Shown here one piece after another: positions 12,201 to 24,945 of a stretch of 64,000 bases of DNA; the first letter of the stretch is position 1; each line of letters begins with the position of its first letter. Source of the DNA: Macrostomum hystrix (Eukaryota > Platyhelminthes > Macrostomidae); the NCBI GenBank assembly GCA_950097015.1, contig CATNEN010000001.1, positions 341,501 through 405,500 on the forward strand, in the 5' to 3' direction. The notes under the pieces were generated by a model. The model had not been told where the DNA came from, did no database searches, and worked only from the letters and a program-made list of their open reading frames with translations. The position numbers and the translations under genes were made by a program.

Positions 12201-15200
12201 ATTCTAGTAGTAGACAAGCGATCCTAATTGATCTGAAGAATTCTAGTTGTAGATAAGCGATCCTAAATGATCTGAAGAATTCTAGTTGTAGATAAGCGAT
12301 CCTAATTGATCTGAAGAATTCTAGTTGTAGATAAGCGATCCTAATTGATCTGAAGAATTCTAGTTGTAGATAAGCGATCCTAATTGATCTGAAGAATTCT
12401 AGTTGTAGATAAGCGATCCTAATTGACCTGAAGAATTCTAGTTGTAGATAAGCGATCCTAAATGATCTGAAGAATTCTAGTAGTAGATAAGCGATCCTAA
12501 TTGATCTGAAGAATTCTAGTTGTAGATAAGCGATCCTAATTGATCTGAAGAATTCTAGTTGTAGATAAGCGATCCTAATTGATCTGAAGAATTCTAGTTG
12601 TAGATAAGCGATCCTAAATGATCTGAAGAATTCTAGTAGTAGATAAGCGATCCTAATTGATCTGAAGAATTCTAGTTGTAGACTAGCGATCCTAATTGAT
12701 CTGAAGAATTCTAGTAGTAGATAAGCGATCCTAATTGATCTGAAGAATTCTAGTTGTAGATAAGCGATCCTAATTGATCTGAAGAATTCTAGTTGTAGAT
12801 AAGCGATCCTAATTGATCTGAAGAATTCTAGTTGTAGATAAGCGATCCTAATTGATCTGAAGAATTCTAGTTGTAGATAAGCGACCCTAATTGATCTGAA
12901 GAATTCTAGTTGTAGATAAGCGATCCTAATTGATCTGAAGAATTCTAGTTGTAGATAAGCGATCCTAATTGATCTGAAGAATTCTAGTAGTAGATAAGCG
13001 ATCCTAATTGATCTGAAGAATTCTAGTTGTAGATAAGCGACCCTAATTGATCTGAAGAATTCTAGTAGTAGATAAGCGATCCTAATTGATCTGAAGAATT
13101 CTAGTTGTAGATAAGCGATCCTAATTGAGCTGAAGAATTCTAGTTGTAGATAAGCGATCCCAATTGATCTGAAGAATTCTAGTAGTAGATAACCGATCCT
13201 AAATGATCTGAAGAATTCTATTTGTAGATAAGCGATCCTAATTGATCTGAAGAATTCTAGTTGTAGATAAGCGATCCTAATTGATCTGAAGAATTCTAGT
13301 TGTAGATAAGCGATCCTAATTGATCTGAAGAATTCTAGTAGTAGACTAGCGATCCTAATTGATCTGAAGAATTCTAGTAGTAGACTAGCGATCCTAATTG
13401 ATCTGAAGAATTCTAGTTGTAGATAAGCGATCCTAATTGATCTGAAGAATTCTAGTTGTAGATAAGCGATCCTAATTGATCTGAAGAATTCTAGTTGTAG
13501 ATAAGCGATCCTAATTGATCTGAAGAATTCTAGTTGTAGATAAGCGATCCTAAATGATCTGAAGAATTCTAGTAGTAGATAAGCGATCCTAATTGATCTG
13601 AAGAATTCTAGTTGTAGATAAGCGATCCTAAATGATCTGAAGAATTCTAGTAGTAGATAAGCGATCCTAATTGAGCTGAAGAATTCTAGTTGTAGATAAG
13701 CGATCCTATTTGAGCTGAAGAATTCTAGTTGTAGACAAGCGATCCTAAATGATCTGAAGAATTCTAGTTGTAGACAAGCGATCCTAATTGAGCTGAAGAA
13801 TTCTAGTTGTAGACAAGCGATCCTAATTGATCTGAAGAATTCTAGTAGTAGATAAGCGATCCTAATTGATCTGAAGAATTCTAGTAGTAGATAAGCGATC
13901 CTAATTGATCTGAAGAATTCTAGTAGTAGACAAGCGATCCTAAATGATCTGAAGAATTCTAGTAGTAGACAAGCGATCCTAAATGATCTGAAGAATTCTA
14001 GTAGTAGATAAGCGATCCTAAATGATCTGAAGAATTCTAGTAGTAGATAAGCGATCCTAATTGATCTGAAGAATTCTAGTAGTAGACAAGCGATCCTAAT
14101 TGACCTGAAGAATTCTAGTTGTAGACAAGCGATCCTAATTGATCTGAAGAATTCTAGTAGTAGATAAGCGATCCTAATTGATCTGAAGAATTCTAGTAGT
14201 AGATAAGCGATCCTAATTGATCTGAAGAATTCTAGTTGTAGATAAGCGATCCTAATTGATCTGAAGAATTCTAGTTGTAGATAAGCGATCCTAATTGATC
14301 TGAAGAATTCTAGTAGTAGACAAGCGATCCTAATTGATCTGAAGAATTCTAGTTGTAGATAAGCGATCCTAAATGATCTGAAGAATTCTAGTTGTAGATA
14401 AGCGATCCTAATTGATCTGAAGAATTCTAGTTGTAGATAAGCGATCCTAATTGATCTGAAGAATTCTAGTTGTAGATAAGCGATCCTAATTGATCTGAAG
14501 AATTCTAGTTGTAGATAAGCGATCCTAATTGACCTGAAGAATTCTAGTTGTAGATAAGCGATCCTAAATGATCTGAAGAATTCTAGTAGTAGATAAGCGA
14601 TCCTAATTGATCTGAAGAATTCTAGTTGTAGATAAGCGATCCTAATTGATCTGAAGAATTCTAGTTGTAGATAAGCGATCCTAATTGATCTGAAGAATTC
14701 TAGTTGTAGATAAGCGATCCTAATTGATCTGAAGAATTCTAGTAGTAGACAAGCGATCCTAATTGATCTGAAGAATTCTAGTAGTAGATAAGCGATCCTA
14801 ATTGATCTGAAGAATTCTAGTTGTAGACAAGCGATCCTAATTGATCTGAAGAATTCTAGTAGTAGACTATCGATCCTAATTGACCTGAAGAACTCTAGTA
14901 GTAGATAAGCGATCCTAATTGATCTGAAGAATTCTAGTTGTAGATAAGCGATCCTAATTGATCTGAAGAATTCTAGTTGTAGACAAGCGATCCTAATTGA
15001 TCTGAAGAATTCTAGTTGTAGATAAGCGATCCTAATTGATCTGAAGAATTCTAGTTGTAGATAAGCGATCCTAATTGATCTGAAGAATTCTAGTTGTAGA
15101 TAAGCGATCCTAATTGATCTGAAGAATTCTAGTAGTAGATAAGCGATCCTAATTGATCTGAAGAATTCTAGTTGTAGATAAGCGATCCTAATTGATCTGA

Positions 15201-15333
15201 AGAATTCTAGTTGTAGATAAGCGATCCTAATTGATCTGAAGAATTCTAGTTGTAGATAAGCGATCCTGAAAGACTGGAAGGTTCCTGAAACTGAAAATGG
15301 ACAGACCTTCTTTCGGCCTATAAGGTGAGACAA
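9187..15333 (-). other. 2048-codon open frame spanning the 39-bp array, probably not a gene
   Basis: The frame reads a 13-residue repeat of the form FFRSIRIAYLQLE. It opens at TTG, not ATG, and the few residues beyond the array on either side show no domain. Unit length is a multiple of three, so a frame open in one unit stays open through the array. Variants mostly change the residue (Q/L, Y/C, I/F, S/R), so I see no sign of purifying selection on the peptide. I list it only because of its size. Confidence 0.1.
9229..15267. repeat. 39-bp satellite-like array with higher-order structure
   Basis: About 155 copies of a 39-bp unit. The unit contains GAAGAATTCTAG (an EcoRI site in nearly every copy), TGTAGATAAGCGATCC and TAATTGATCT. 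Variants include AGTAGTAG, GATAACCGAT, GACAAGCG, AAATGATCT and GAGCTG. Rare variants recur in the same order. GATAACCGAT is at 11121 and again at 13188, exactly 53 units apart. TATTTGAGCT is at 11601 and 13707, and AATTGACCTG at 12421 and 14527, both 54 units apart. A block of about 2.1 kb was therefore duplicated and one unit was gained or lost afterwards. Confidence 0.97.
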
Positions 15334-15924
15334 ACTTATTTATAAGCTAATTCTGTAATCCTGCCTTAGTACACCAGGTAAGTGTGCTGGCATGGCATCT
15401 TTAATCATATTTTATATTAGGTGTTGGCGGGAGCTGTAGGTTGCTGTAGATTTTGCCTGTTCTATAAATAGCAGACTTAGCATTGCCCCCTGCGAAGGGG
15501 GCATACACACGATTCTAAGCAACACTTTGAGAGGCACGTTTGTTTTTTTGTGGAGTTCACAGTCCTCTTGCTGTCTGTGGAGAAATAACTGCCCTCGGGG
15601 GGAGGGTGTTATTCGTTGCTAAGCGGATCTGTTTTCTCTGGTATATTAAATAATATTGTGCATATCGAATCATTGATTCGCCAGACAAAAAAGATCCGAC
15701 GATGCCGATGTTTTTTGTGATTCTAGAGGTTATTTAATCGGATAGAGCGAATTGGTCGAATATTTTAGGAGATGTAAAAAAATAATATATGGCTATTAGA
15801 AATGCCCGGATTCGCCAGCCAGAAGTTTGCCAGCTGCTGGACAGTTTGCTATGACGTTGTCCAGGATGTCTCTCACCAGCAACAATTTGATCTCACTAGC
15901 TCGTACAATCAGTGATTCAGAACG
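15268..15924. other. spacer with several strong hairpins
   Basis: No protein gene. A TATA-like TATAAATAG at about 15462 precedes a hairpin at 15484-15503 (8-bp stem, GCGA loop), a CACAG/CTGTG hairpin at 15558-15579 and a two-part hairpin at 15585-15612. CTAAGCAAC (15515-15523) can pair with GTTGCTAAG (15615-15623) at eight of nine positions and would enclose the last two. Near 15683-15716, ACAAAAAA faces TTTTTTGT. See findings for a possible structured RNA. Confidence 0.35.
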
Positions 15925-16010
15925 GCTGGCAAACTTCTCGGCTGGCAAACTTCTGACTGGCAACCTTCCGGCTGGCAACCTTCCGGCTGGCAACCTTCCG
16001 GCTGGAAAAC
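15815..16010. repeat. 15-bp repeat cluster with inverted outlier
   Basis: About five degenerate units of GGCTGGCAACCTTCC at 15925-16010. Near 15815-15835 the related word GAAGTTTGCCAGC appears in the opposite orientation to GCTGGCAAACTTC at 15927, so a hairpin with an arm of about 13 bp and a loop of about 95 bp is possible. Confidence 0.7.
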
Positions 16011-16217
16011 CTCGTAGACCCTCTACAGTTAATCTGATTTTGCAGAAAAAAAACGTTTCGTAAGCTTTTTTTAGAAACATACTTTATATATAAGCAAAGG
16101 TAACAACAAAAGGTACTCATATTGTTCAATTGCATTTGTTTTTCAACTTTCTTGCTTTTCCTAGAGGCACTGAAAATTCTACTAATTCAAAGCAATCGAT
16201 ACAATGCATCGGCAGCT

Positions 16218-19200
16218 TCAATGAAACTGAACCAGGACTTGGCGATTGTGAAATGCTAAACTATTTTCTCTTTCAGAAAAAGCAGTAAATGCGACAAAAA
16301 TGAAAGGCACTAAAGTACTATAAAAGCTTCGAAAAAACGGAGTCACAATCTCATCTGTAAACGGTTCCTCAATCTCATCTCTAAACTGATCCTCAATCTC
16401 ATCTCTTAACTGTTCCTCAATCTCATCTCTAAACTGATCCTCAATCTCACCTGTAAACTGATCCTCAATCTCATCTCTAAACTGATCCTCAATCTCACCT
16501 GTAAACTGATCCTCAATCTCATCTCTAAACTGATCCTCAATCTCATCTCTAAACGGATCCTCAATCTCATCTCTTAACTGTTCCTCAATCTCATCTCTAA
16601 ACGGATCCTCAATCTCATCTGTAAACGGATCCTCAATCTCATCTCTAAACTGATCCTCAATCTCATCTGTAAACTGATCCTCAATCTCATCTCTAAACTG
16701 ATCCTCAATCTCATCTGTAAACTGATCCTCAATCTCATCTCTAAACTGATCCTCAATCTCATCTCTAAACTGATCCTCAATCTCATCTGTAAACTGATCC
16801 TCAATCTCACCTGCAAACTGATCCTCAATCTCATCTCTAAACTGATCCTCAATCTCATCTGTAAACTGATCCTCAATCTCATCTGTAAACTGATCCTCAA
16901 TCTCATCTGTAAACTGATCCTCAATCTCATCTGTAAACTGATCCTCAATCTCATCTGTAAACTGATCCTCAATCTCATCTCTAAACTGATCCTCAATCTC
17001 ATCTCTAAACTGATCCTCAATCTCATCTGTAAACTGATCCTCAATCTCATCTCTAAACTGATCCTCAATCTCATCTGTAAACTGATCCTCAATCTCATCT
17101 GTAAACTGATCCTCAATCTCATCTGTAAACTGATCCTCAATCTCATCTGTAAACTGTTCCTCAATCTCATCTCTAAACGGATCCTCAATCTCATCTGTAA
17201 ACGGATCCTCAATCTCATCTCTAAACTGATCCTCAATCTCATCTGTAAACTGATCCTCAATCTCATCTCTAAACTGATCCTCAATCTCATCTGTAAACTG
17301 ATCCTCAATCTCATCTCTAAACTGATCCTCAATCTCATCTCTAAACTGATCCTCAATCTCATCTGTAAACTGATCCTCAATCTCACCTGCAAACTGATCC
17401 TCAATCTCATCTCTAAACTGATCCTCAATCTCATCTGTAAACTGATCCTCAATCTCATCTGTAAACTGATCCTCAATCTCATCTGTAAACTGATCCTCAA
17501 TCTCATCTGTAAACTGATCCTCAATCTCATCTGTAAACTGATCCTCAATCTCATCTGTAAACTGATCCTCAATCTCACCTGCAAACTGATCCTCAATCTC
17601 ATCTCTAAACTGATCCTCAATCTCATCTCTAAACTGATCCTCAATCTCATCTCTAAACTGATCCTCAATCTCATCTCTAAACTGATCCTCAATCTCATCT
17701 CTAAACTGATCCTCAATCTCATCTCTAAACTGATCCTCAATCTCATCTCTAAACTGATCCTCAATCTCATCTGTAAACTGATCCTCAATCTCATCTCTTA
17801 ACTGTTCCTCAATCTCATCTGTAAACTGATCCTCAATCTCATCTGTAAACTGATCCTCAATCTCATCTGTAAACTGATCCTCAATCTCATCTCTAAACTG
17901 ATCCTCAATCTCATCTGTAAACTGATCCTCAATCTCATCTGTAAACTGATCCTCAATCTCATCTCTAAACTGATCCTCAATCTCATCTGTAAACTGATCC
18001 TCAATCTCATCTGTAAACTGATCCTCAATCTCATCTCTAAACTGATCCTCAATCTCATCTCTAAACTGATCCTCAATCTCATCTGTAAACTGATCCTCAA
18101 TCTCATCTGTAAACTGATCCTCAATCTCATCTGTAAACTGATCCTCAATCTCATCTGTAAACTGATCCTCAATCTCATCTCTAAACTGATCCTCAATCTC
18201 ATCTGTAAACTGATCCTCAATCTCATCTGTAAACTGATCCTCAATCTCATCTCTAAACTGATCCTCAATCTCATCTCTAAACTGATCCTCAATCTCATCT
18301 GTAAACTGATCCTCAATCTCATCTGTAAACTGATCCTCAATCTCATCTCTAAACTGATCCTCAATCTCATCTGTAAACTGATCCTCAATCTCACCTGCAA
18401 ACTGATCCTCAATCTCATCTCTAAACTGATCCTCAATCTCAACTGTAAACTGATCCTCAATCTCATCTGTAAACTGATCCTCAATCTCATCTGTAAACTG
18501 ATCCTCAATCTCATCTCTAAACTGATCCTCAATCTCATCTGTAAACTGATCCTCAATCTCACCTGCAAACTGATCCTCAATCTCATCTCTAAACTGATCC
18601 TCAATCTCACCTGCAAACTGATCCTCAATCTCATCTCTAAACTGATCCTCAATCTCATCTGTAAACTGATCCTCAATCTCATCTGTAAACTGATCCTCAA
18701 TCTCATCTCTAAACGGATCCTCAATCTCATCTCTAAACTGATCTTCAATCTCATCTGTAAACTGATCCTCAATCTCATCTCTAAACTGATCCTCAATCTC
18801 ATCTCTAAACTGATCCTCAATCTCATCTCTAAACTGATCCTCAATCTCATCTCTTAACTGTTCCTCAATCTCATCTCTAAACTGATCCTCAATCTCATCT
18901 CTTAACTGTTCCTCAATCTCATCTCTAAACGGATCCTCAATCTCAACTGTAAACGGATCCTCAATCTCATCTGTAAACTGATCCTCAATCTCATCTCTAA
19001 ACGGATCCTCAATCTCAACTGTAAACTGATCCTCAATCTCATCTGTAAACTGATCCTCAATCTCATCTCTAAACTGATCCTCAATCTCATCTGTAAACTG
19101 ATCCTCAATCTCATCTGTAAACTGATCCTCAATCTCACCTGCAAACTGATCCTCAATCTCATCTCTAAACTGATCCTCAATCTCATCTCTAAACTGATCC

Positions 19201-22172
19201 TCAATCTCATCTGTAAACTGATCCTCAATCTCATCTGTAAACTGATCCTCAATCTCATCTGTAAACTGATCCTCAATCTCATCTGTAAACTGATCCTCAA
19301 TCTCATCTCTAAACTGATCCTCAATCTCATCTGTAAACTGATCCTCAATCTCATCTGTAAACTGATCCTCAATCTCATCTCTAAACTGATCCTCAATCTC
19401 ATCTCTAAACTGATCCTCAATCTCATCTCTAAACTGATCCTCAATCTCATCTGTAAACTGATCCTCAATCTCATCTGTAAACTGATCCTCAATCTCATCT
19501 GTAAACTGATCCTCAATCTCATCTGTAAACTGATCCTCAATCTCATCTCTAAACTGATCCTCAATCTCATCTGTAAACTGATCCTCAATCTCATCTGTAA
19601 ACTGATCCTCAATCTCATCTGTAAACTGATCCTCAATCTCATCTCTAAACTGATCCTCAATCTCATCTGTAAACTGATCCTCAATCTCATCTGTAAACTG
19701 ATCCTCAATCTCATCTCTAAACTGATCCTCAATCTCATCTGTAAACTGATCCTCAATCTCATCTGTAAACTGATCCTCAATCTCATCTCTAAACGGATCC
19801 TCAATCTCATCTCTAAACTGATCCTCAATCTCATCTCTAAACTGATCCTCAATCTCATCTGTAAACTGATCCTCAATCTCATCTGTAAACTGATCCTCAA
19901 TCTCATCTGTAAACTGATCCTCAATCTCATATCTTAACTGATCCTCAATCTCATCTCTAAACTGATCCTCAATCTCATCTGTAAACTGATCCTCAATCTC
20001 ATCTCTAAACTGATCCTCAATCTCATCTGTAAACTGATCCTCAATCTCATCTGTAAACTGATCCTCAATCTCATCTCTAAACTGATCCTCAATCTCATCT
20101 GTAAACTGATCCTCAATCTTATCTGTAAACTGATCCTCAATCTCATCTCTAAACTGATCCTCAATCTCATCTGTAAACTGATCCTCAATCTCATCTGTAA
20201 ACTGATCCTCAATCTCATCTGTAAACTGATCCTCAATCTCATCTGTAAACTGATCCTCAATCTCATCTGTAAACTGATCCTCAATCTCATCTCTAAACGG
20301 ATCCTCAATCTCATCTCTAAACTGATCTTCAATCTCATCTGTAAACTGATCCTCAATCTCATCTCTAAACTGATCCTCAATCTCATCTCTAAACTGATCC
20401 TCAATCTCATCTGTAAACTGATCCTCAATCTCATCTGTAAACTGATCCTCAATCTCATCTCTTAACTGTTCCTCAATCTCATCTCTAAACTGATCCTCAA
20501 TCTCATCTCTTAACTGTTCCTCAATCTCATCTCTAAACGGATCCTCAATCTCAACTGTAAACGGATCCTCAATCTCATCTGTAAACTGATCCTCAATCTC
20601 AACTGTAAACGGATCCTCAATCTCAACTGTAAACGGATCCTCAATCTCAACTGTAAACGGATCCTCAATCTCATCTGTAAACGGATCCTCAATCTCATCT
20701 CTAAACGGATCCTCAATCTCAACTGTAAACGGATCCTCAATCTCAACTGTAAACGGATCCTCAATCTCATCTGTAAACTGATCCTCAATCTCAACTGTAA
20801 ACGGATCCTCAATCTCAACTGTAAACGGATCCTCAATCTCAACTGTAAACGGATCCTCAATCTCATCTGTAAACGGATCCTCAATCTCATCTGTAAACGG
20901 ATCCTCAATCTCATCTCTAAACGGATCCTCAATCTCAACTGTAAACGGATCCTCAATCTCAACTGTAAACTGATCCTCAATCTCATCTGTAAACTGATCC
21001 TCAATCTCATCTCTAAACTGATCCTCAATCTCATCTCTAAACTGATCCTCAATCTCATCTGTAAACTGATCCTCAATCTCATCTCTAAACTGATCCTCAA
21101 TCTCATCTCTTAACTGTTCCTCAATCTCATCTCTAAACTGATCCTCAATCTCATCTCTTAACTGTTCCTCAATCTCATCTCTAAACTGATCCTCAATCTC
21201 ATCTCTTAACTGTTCCTCAATCTCATCTCTAAACGGATCCTCAATCTCAACTGTAAACGGATCCTCAATCTCAACTGTAAACTGATCCTCAATCTCATCT
21301 GTAAACTGATCCTCAATCTCATCTGTAAACTGATCCTCAATCTCATCTCTAAACTGATCCTCAATCTCATCTCTAAACTGATCCTCAATCTCATCTCTTA
21401 ACTGTTCCTCAATCTCATCTCTAAACTGATCCTCAATCTCATCTCTTAACTGTTCCTCAATCTCATCTCTAAACTGATCCTCAATCTCATCTCTTAACTG
21501 TTCCTCAATCTCATCTCTAAACGGATCCTCAATCTCAACTGTAAACGGATCCTCAATCTCAACTGTAAACTGATCCTCAATCTCATCTGTAAACTGATCC
21601 TCAATCTCATCTGTAAACTGATCCTCAATCTCATCTGTAAACTGATCCTCAATCTCATCTCTAAACTGATCCTCAATCTCATCTCTAAACTGATCCTCAA
21701 TCTCATCTGTAAACTGATCCTCAATCTCATCTGTAAACTGATCCTCAATCTCATCTGTAAACTGATCCTCAATCTCATCTCTAAACTGATCCTCAATCTC
21801 ATCTCTAAACTGATCCTCAATCTCATCTGTAAACTGATCCTCAATCTCATCTGTAAACTGATCCTCAATCTCATCTCTAAACTGATCCTCAATCTCATCT
21901 GTAAACTGATCCTCAATCTCATATCTTAACTGATCCTCAATCTCAACTGTAAACTGATCCTCAATCTCATCTCTTAACTGATCCTCAATCTCATCTGTAA
22001 ACTGATCCTCAATCTCATCTGTAAACTGATCCTCAATCTCATCTGTAAACTGATCCTCAATCTCAACTGTAAACTGTTCCTCAATCTCATCTCTAAACTG
22101 ATCCTCAATCTCACCTTTAAACTGATCCTCAATCTCAGCTGTAAACTGTTCCTCAAGACCGCCCACACTCAA
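16218..22172 (-). other. 1984-codon open frame across the 24-bp array, doubtful as a gene
   Basis: Reads an acidic octapeptide, DEIEDQF(T/R), about 240 times and ends in a non-repetitive tail of about 48 residues with a hydrophobic stretch (STLVPFIFVAFTAF). It opens at TTG. GAGGAAGTCAG immediately before that could be a splice acceptor, but no upstream coding exon is visible. Nearly all unit variants change a residue (T/R/A, D/V/G/Y, Q/P, F/L, D/E). The synonymous GAG/GAA change is seen only twice, so selection on the protein is not evident. A second frame is also open over long stretches. Confidence 0.15.
16340..22155. repeat. 24-bp satellite-like array
   Basis: About 240 copies of a 24-bp unit joining AACTGATCCTCAATCTCATC and TGTA or TCTA. 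Variant classes are CGGATCC (creates a BamHI site), TGTTCC, CTTAAC, ACCTGCAAAC and AACTGTAAAC. Runs of the same variants recur, for example the alternating CTTAACTGTTCC units near 18841-18910, 20461-20520, 21101-21230 and 21391-21510, so blocks were duplicated. Confidence 0.97.
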
Positions 22173-22689
22173 CTGACTTCCTCAAGGCAATGCGGATCCT
22201 ATGAGCTAAAATGTTTTCTAAAAGGAATCTTATTTACTGCTTTCCGGCCCCGATTAGTCCTTTTAAGTAGCTTTCGGTAGTCGTGTGCTTCGCCCCTGCA
22301 TCCTTTGCAGCAACTCATCCACAAAATAATTTAACGTGTTGCCTTGAAAGCAGCCACTAAAGGTTGATATGGTTGTTCCAAGTATCAAATTACGTAAGAA
22401 GTACGTATGTTGCATGCTAAATGTTTGAAGGCCGATTGCAATATTGAATTATTCAATTAACTTTCAGTCAAACGACACGCAATATTGCACCCGGCATAAC
22501 TATTCGTGTCAGTATAGTTAGCATAGTTTCATTATATTTTTCTGTCTTGATTTTATTCTATTTAATCTAGGTTATATCTGTTTACTCATTTGCAGTCTTA
22601 AAAGTACATGAATATTTATTTACAGCTAGATTGCTACGCTTTTGAAGATCATAATTGACAAAATATATTATCATTGTAGTAACTGATAA
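22173..22689. other. gene-free spacer
   Basis: AT-rich DNA between the 24-bp array and a SINE. Nothing recognised. Confidence 0.3.
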
Positions 22690-22912
22690 CACCTGCCAAA
22701 TCGGACCAGATGTGCTGTCGACAGCACAGCCGCAGCTGGGACGCCACACTCACCCTCAATTACCCCAGCTGATGCTGGAACCCGTTTAACAGCTGGGTGA
22801 ACTGAAGCAATTTACAGAGTTAAGTGCTAAAAAACACTGTTAGTTCCAGTGGAGTCGGGAACCGAACCACCGACCTTAAAAAAGTTGGCCCGACGCGACT
22901 AGTCTTCAACCT
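22690..22912 (-). mobile_element. SINE family B, diverged copy
   Basis: Shares with the copy at 39203-39501 the segments CGACAGCACAGCCGCAGCTG, TTACCCCAGCTGATGCTGG, AGCTGGGTGAACTGAAGCA, CAGAGTTAAGTG and GGAGTCGGGAACCGAACC. The last is the degraded pol III B box read on the other strand. The middle segment with the GTCCATGGACT palindrome is deleted. Confidence 0.8.
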
Positions 22913-23288
22913 CTACTAGGAGTGATGAAAACTTTTTATGCTCAACACTTGATAATAATGAAAATTAAACAAAAATCCATTCTTACACTCTTATAATGAA
23001 GCAATAGACCACTCAAGTTACTACTAAATAGTTGGTAAAGCAGTAGCGTATTGAGAGAAATTGGCAGACTATCAAACCGTTCCGTATTTAATTTAAAAAT
23101 GTCCCGAGCCAAATTGTCATACTGTGTTGCATATGACTGCATGCTATGCTGATTTATTCAATCCCCAAATTCTCTGTATCTATTATTTAATTGGCCTAAG
23201 CCTAGGCCTAGGCCGATTAAAAGAATATTGTATGGTCAAACAATACATTAAAAAATAAACAACTTAACGAAGTTATCACTCAGTGAGT
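22913..23288. other. gene-free AT-rich stretch
   Basis: No supported gene. Contains GGCCTAAGCCTAGGCCTAGGCC near 23191-23214, a short palindromic run. Confidence 0.3.
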
Positions 23289-23955
23289 TAGTGAAAAAGC
23301 AGATGCTTTATGACAATCTATTCGAAGCTAATAACTACCTTGCTGGTGTCTCCCCACGCCGAAATTCTCATTTTCGTGGATCTCAGCACGCCGAAGACCA
23401 ATTTCAGACGTGTAAATTTTCCACTTTCGTTGGGAGCGACTTCCTTGCGCAAGTCCTTCAGCATGCTGGCCAGTGCATGGCGACCAATTGGAATTTTACG
23501 AAACCATGGCGACGACAGGTCACTTGTGACTTGTCCGATTCTGGTTACGCGCTAGAAACAGTGACGAACAATTTTGAGAGCACGACGCAGTCCGATCAGA
23601 CCACCTTGATTGTTTTTGGTCACACTATTCTCGACGTACTTAATAGTCGCCTCTCCACCAACCGTTTTCAGTCGAAGCTGACGATCATACTCGAGATTCA
23701 GTTGACGCGACGAACTATCTCCTAGAACTTGAACTTATCTCCGGCACCTTTTCCATCCTTGGTTGAAAGCTTCATTGCAGCGTCGAATATGCGAGTCGCA
23801 TAGCAAACAGGAAACTGCGGACTCCAAAGTGAGGTCAGACTTCCCGAACTTTGGGGCAGACGCAATGTCCGTTAGCAGCAAGCTGTTAAACACAATCAAT
23901 TGGTGCTGTTCTGTTACCTGGGATCGAAGCTGTTTTAAAAATATTTGAGAGAACT
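23289..23955 (-). pseudogene. unidentified decayed reading frame
   Basis: Read on the minus strand, about 215 codons stay in one frame with only two internal stops (near 23739 and 23559). The frame begins around FLKQLRSQVTEQH and runs through LTDIASAPKFGKSD, EYDRQLRLKTVGGEAT and ENSVTKNNQGG to LVFGVLRSTKMRISAWGD. The composition is mixed and protein-like, with charged and hydrophobic residues alternating and no simple repeat. Overlapping plus-strand frames are less protein-like. I do not recognise the family. It could be a dead copy of a cellular gene or exons of a live gene whose introns I have misread. Confidence 0.3.
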
Positions 23956-24945
23956 TTTAAAACTGCGAACCAATATAAAAAGTAGGTCAGAGTACAAGAA
24001 AGTAACGGCGCCCAATCAGAATTATAGGGAAGCTCGTTTACTACATTCAAAATAGATGCCAATTCAGTCTGCGAGCTTTTCTACCAAATCGGTCAGATTT
24101 CATAATCTCCAAATATGACGAAAATGGACATAATTGAACATAATTTTACTTTTATTAATAAAATTGTCTGTTCTTGTGCATCTTTCGTTTTGCATATAAT
24201 GCTTGTCTCCATTCTTCTCCTCGTCTGCTAATTTATTTGAGCTCTCTGTTCTTCACTGTAATTAAAATTTTCATAGCTCATATAGAATTGAAGGCTGAAA
24301 TTTACGCTGCAGAAATAGGAGTTAAGATCAAGCTTATCTTGCGAATGCTGTATAGTACGAGTATGACCTCTGAGTCATTACTTCAACTTTAAAAGATTTT
24401 ACTCGCCGGTGAGTATTTTACGTCCAAAAACCAACAGTTGTTATGAGTTGAAAGAACTTAACTCTCATACGGAAACAAAATATGCAAAAAGTGCAGAACT
24501 GTGGCGGTCACGCAACAATCGCGTGCGCGCTCCGGCAGCCACCCCAACCCCGACCAGGAAGGTCGGTGCTATGTACATGAACGCTGTGCGTTGACTGGCT
24601 GCCCAGTGTACACCGCTGGCCGATATAACTTAAGAACTTTGCTTCTTTCAAATAAACCTTAGTTGACTCAACTCAACTAGCCTCAGAACATTACTTTGTT
24701 TTTTAGTAAAACAATAGTGTAGTAAAACTCAGCAGCAGCATTAGATAAGGCCTGCCGTATTTTACCGTCGTAGCATAGTAACGAGATAAAATGCGAACAC
24801 GCACTACACTAATTAAATTCCAGCTCACCCAACCAGCGACCAAATTTCAGAAAAAAACTTTCAGAATAGAGAAATCCACAAAAACGATTGTCCGTTGTGC
24901 GTTTGTAACTTCAAACGTTTGGTTTGAAGTTTTAAAATTTTAGTA
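23956..24945. other. upstream region of the double Mab-21 gene
   Basis: No gene recognised. A GC-richer segment at 24515-24665, ending with an AATAAA, looks like a foreign insert or LTR fragment but has no clear ends. The sequence TTTTAG ends two bases before the ATG of the next gene and could be a 5'-UTR splice acceptor or a trans-splice acceptor. Confidence 0.25.

Noticed and set aside
16574-22168. Several open frames reading basic MRLRISLQ-type repeats across the 24-bp array
   Set aside because: They are the second open frame of the same 24-bp unit and end wherever a CTTAACTGTTCC variant introduces a stop. Nothing outside the array supports them.
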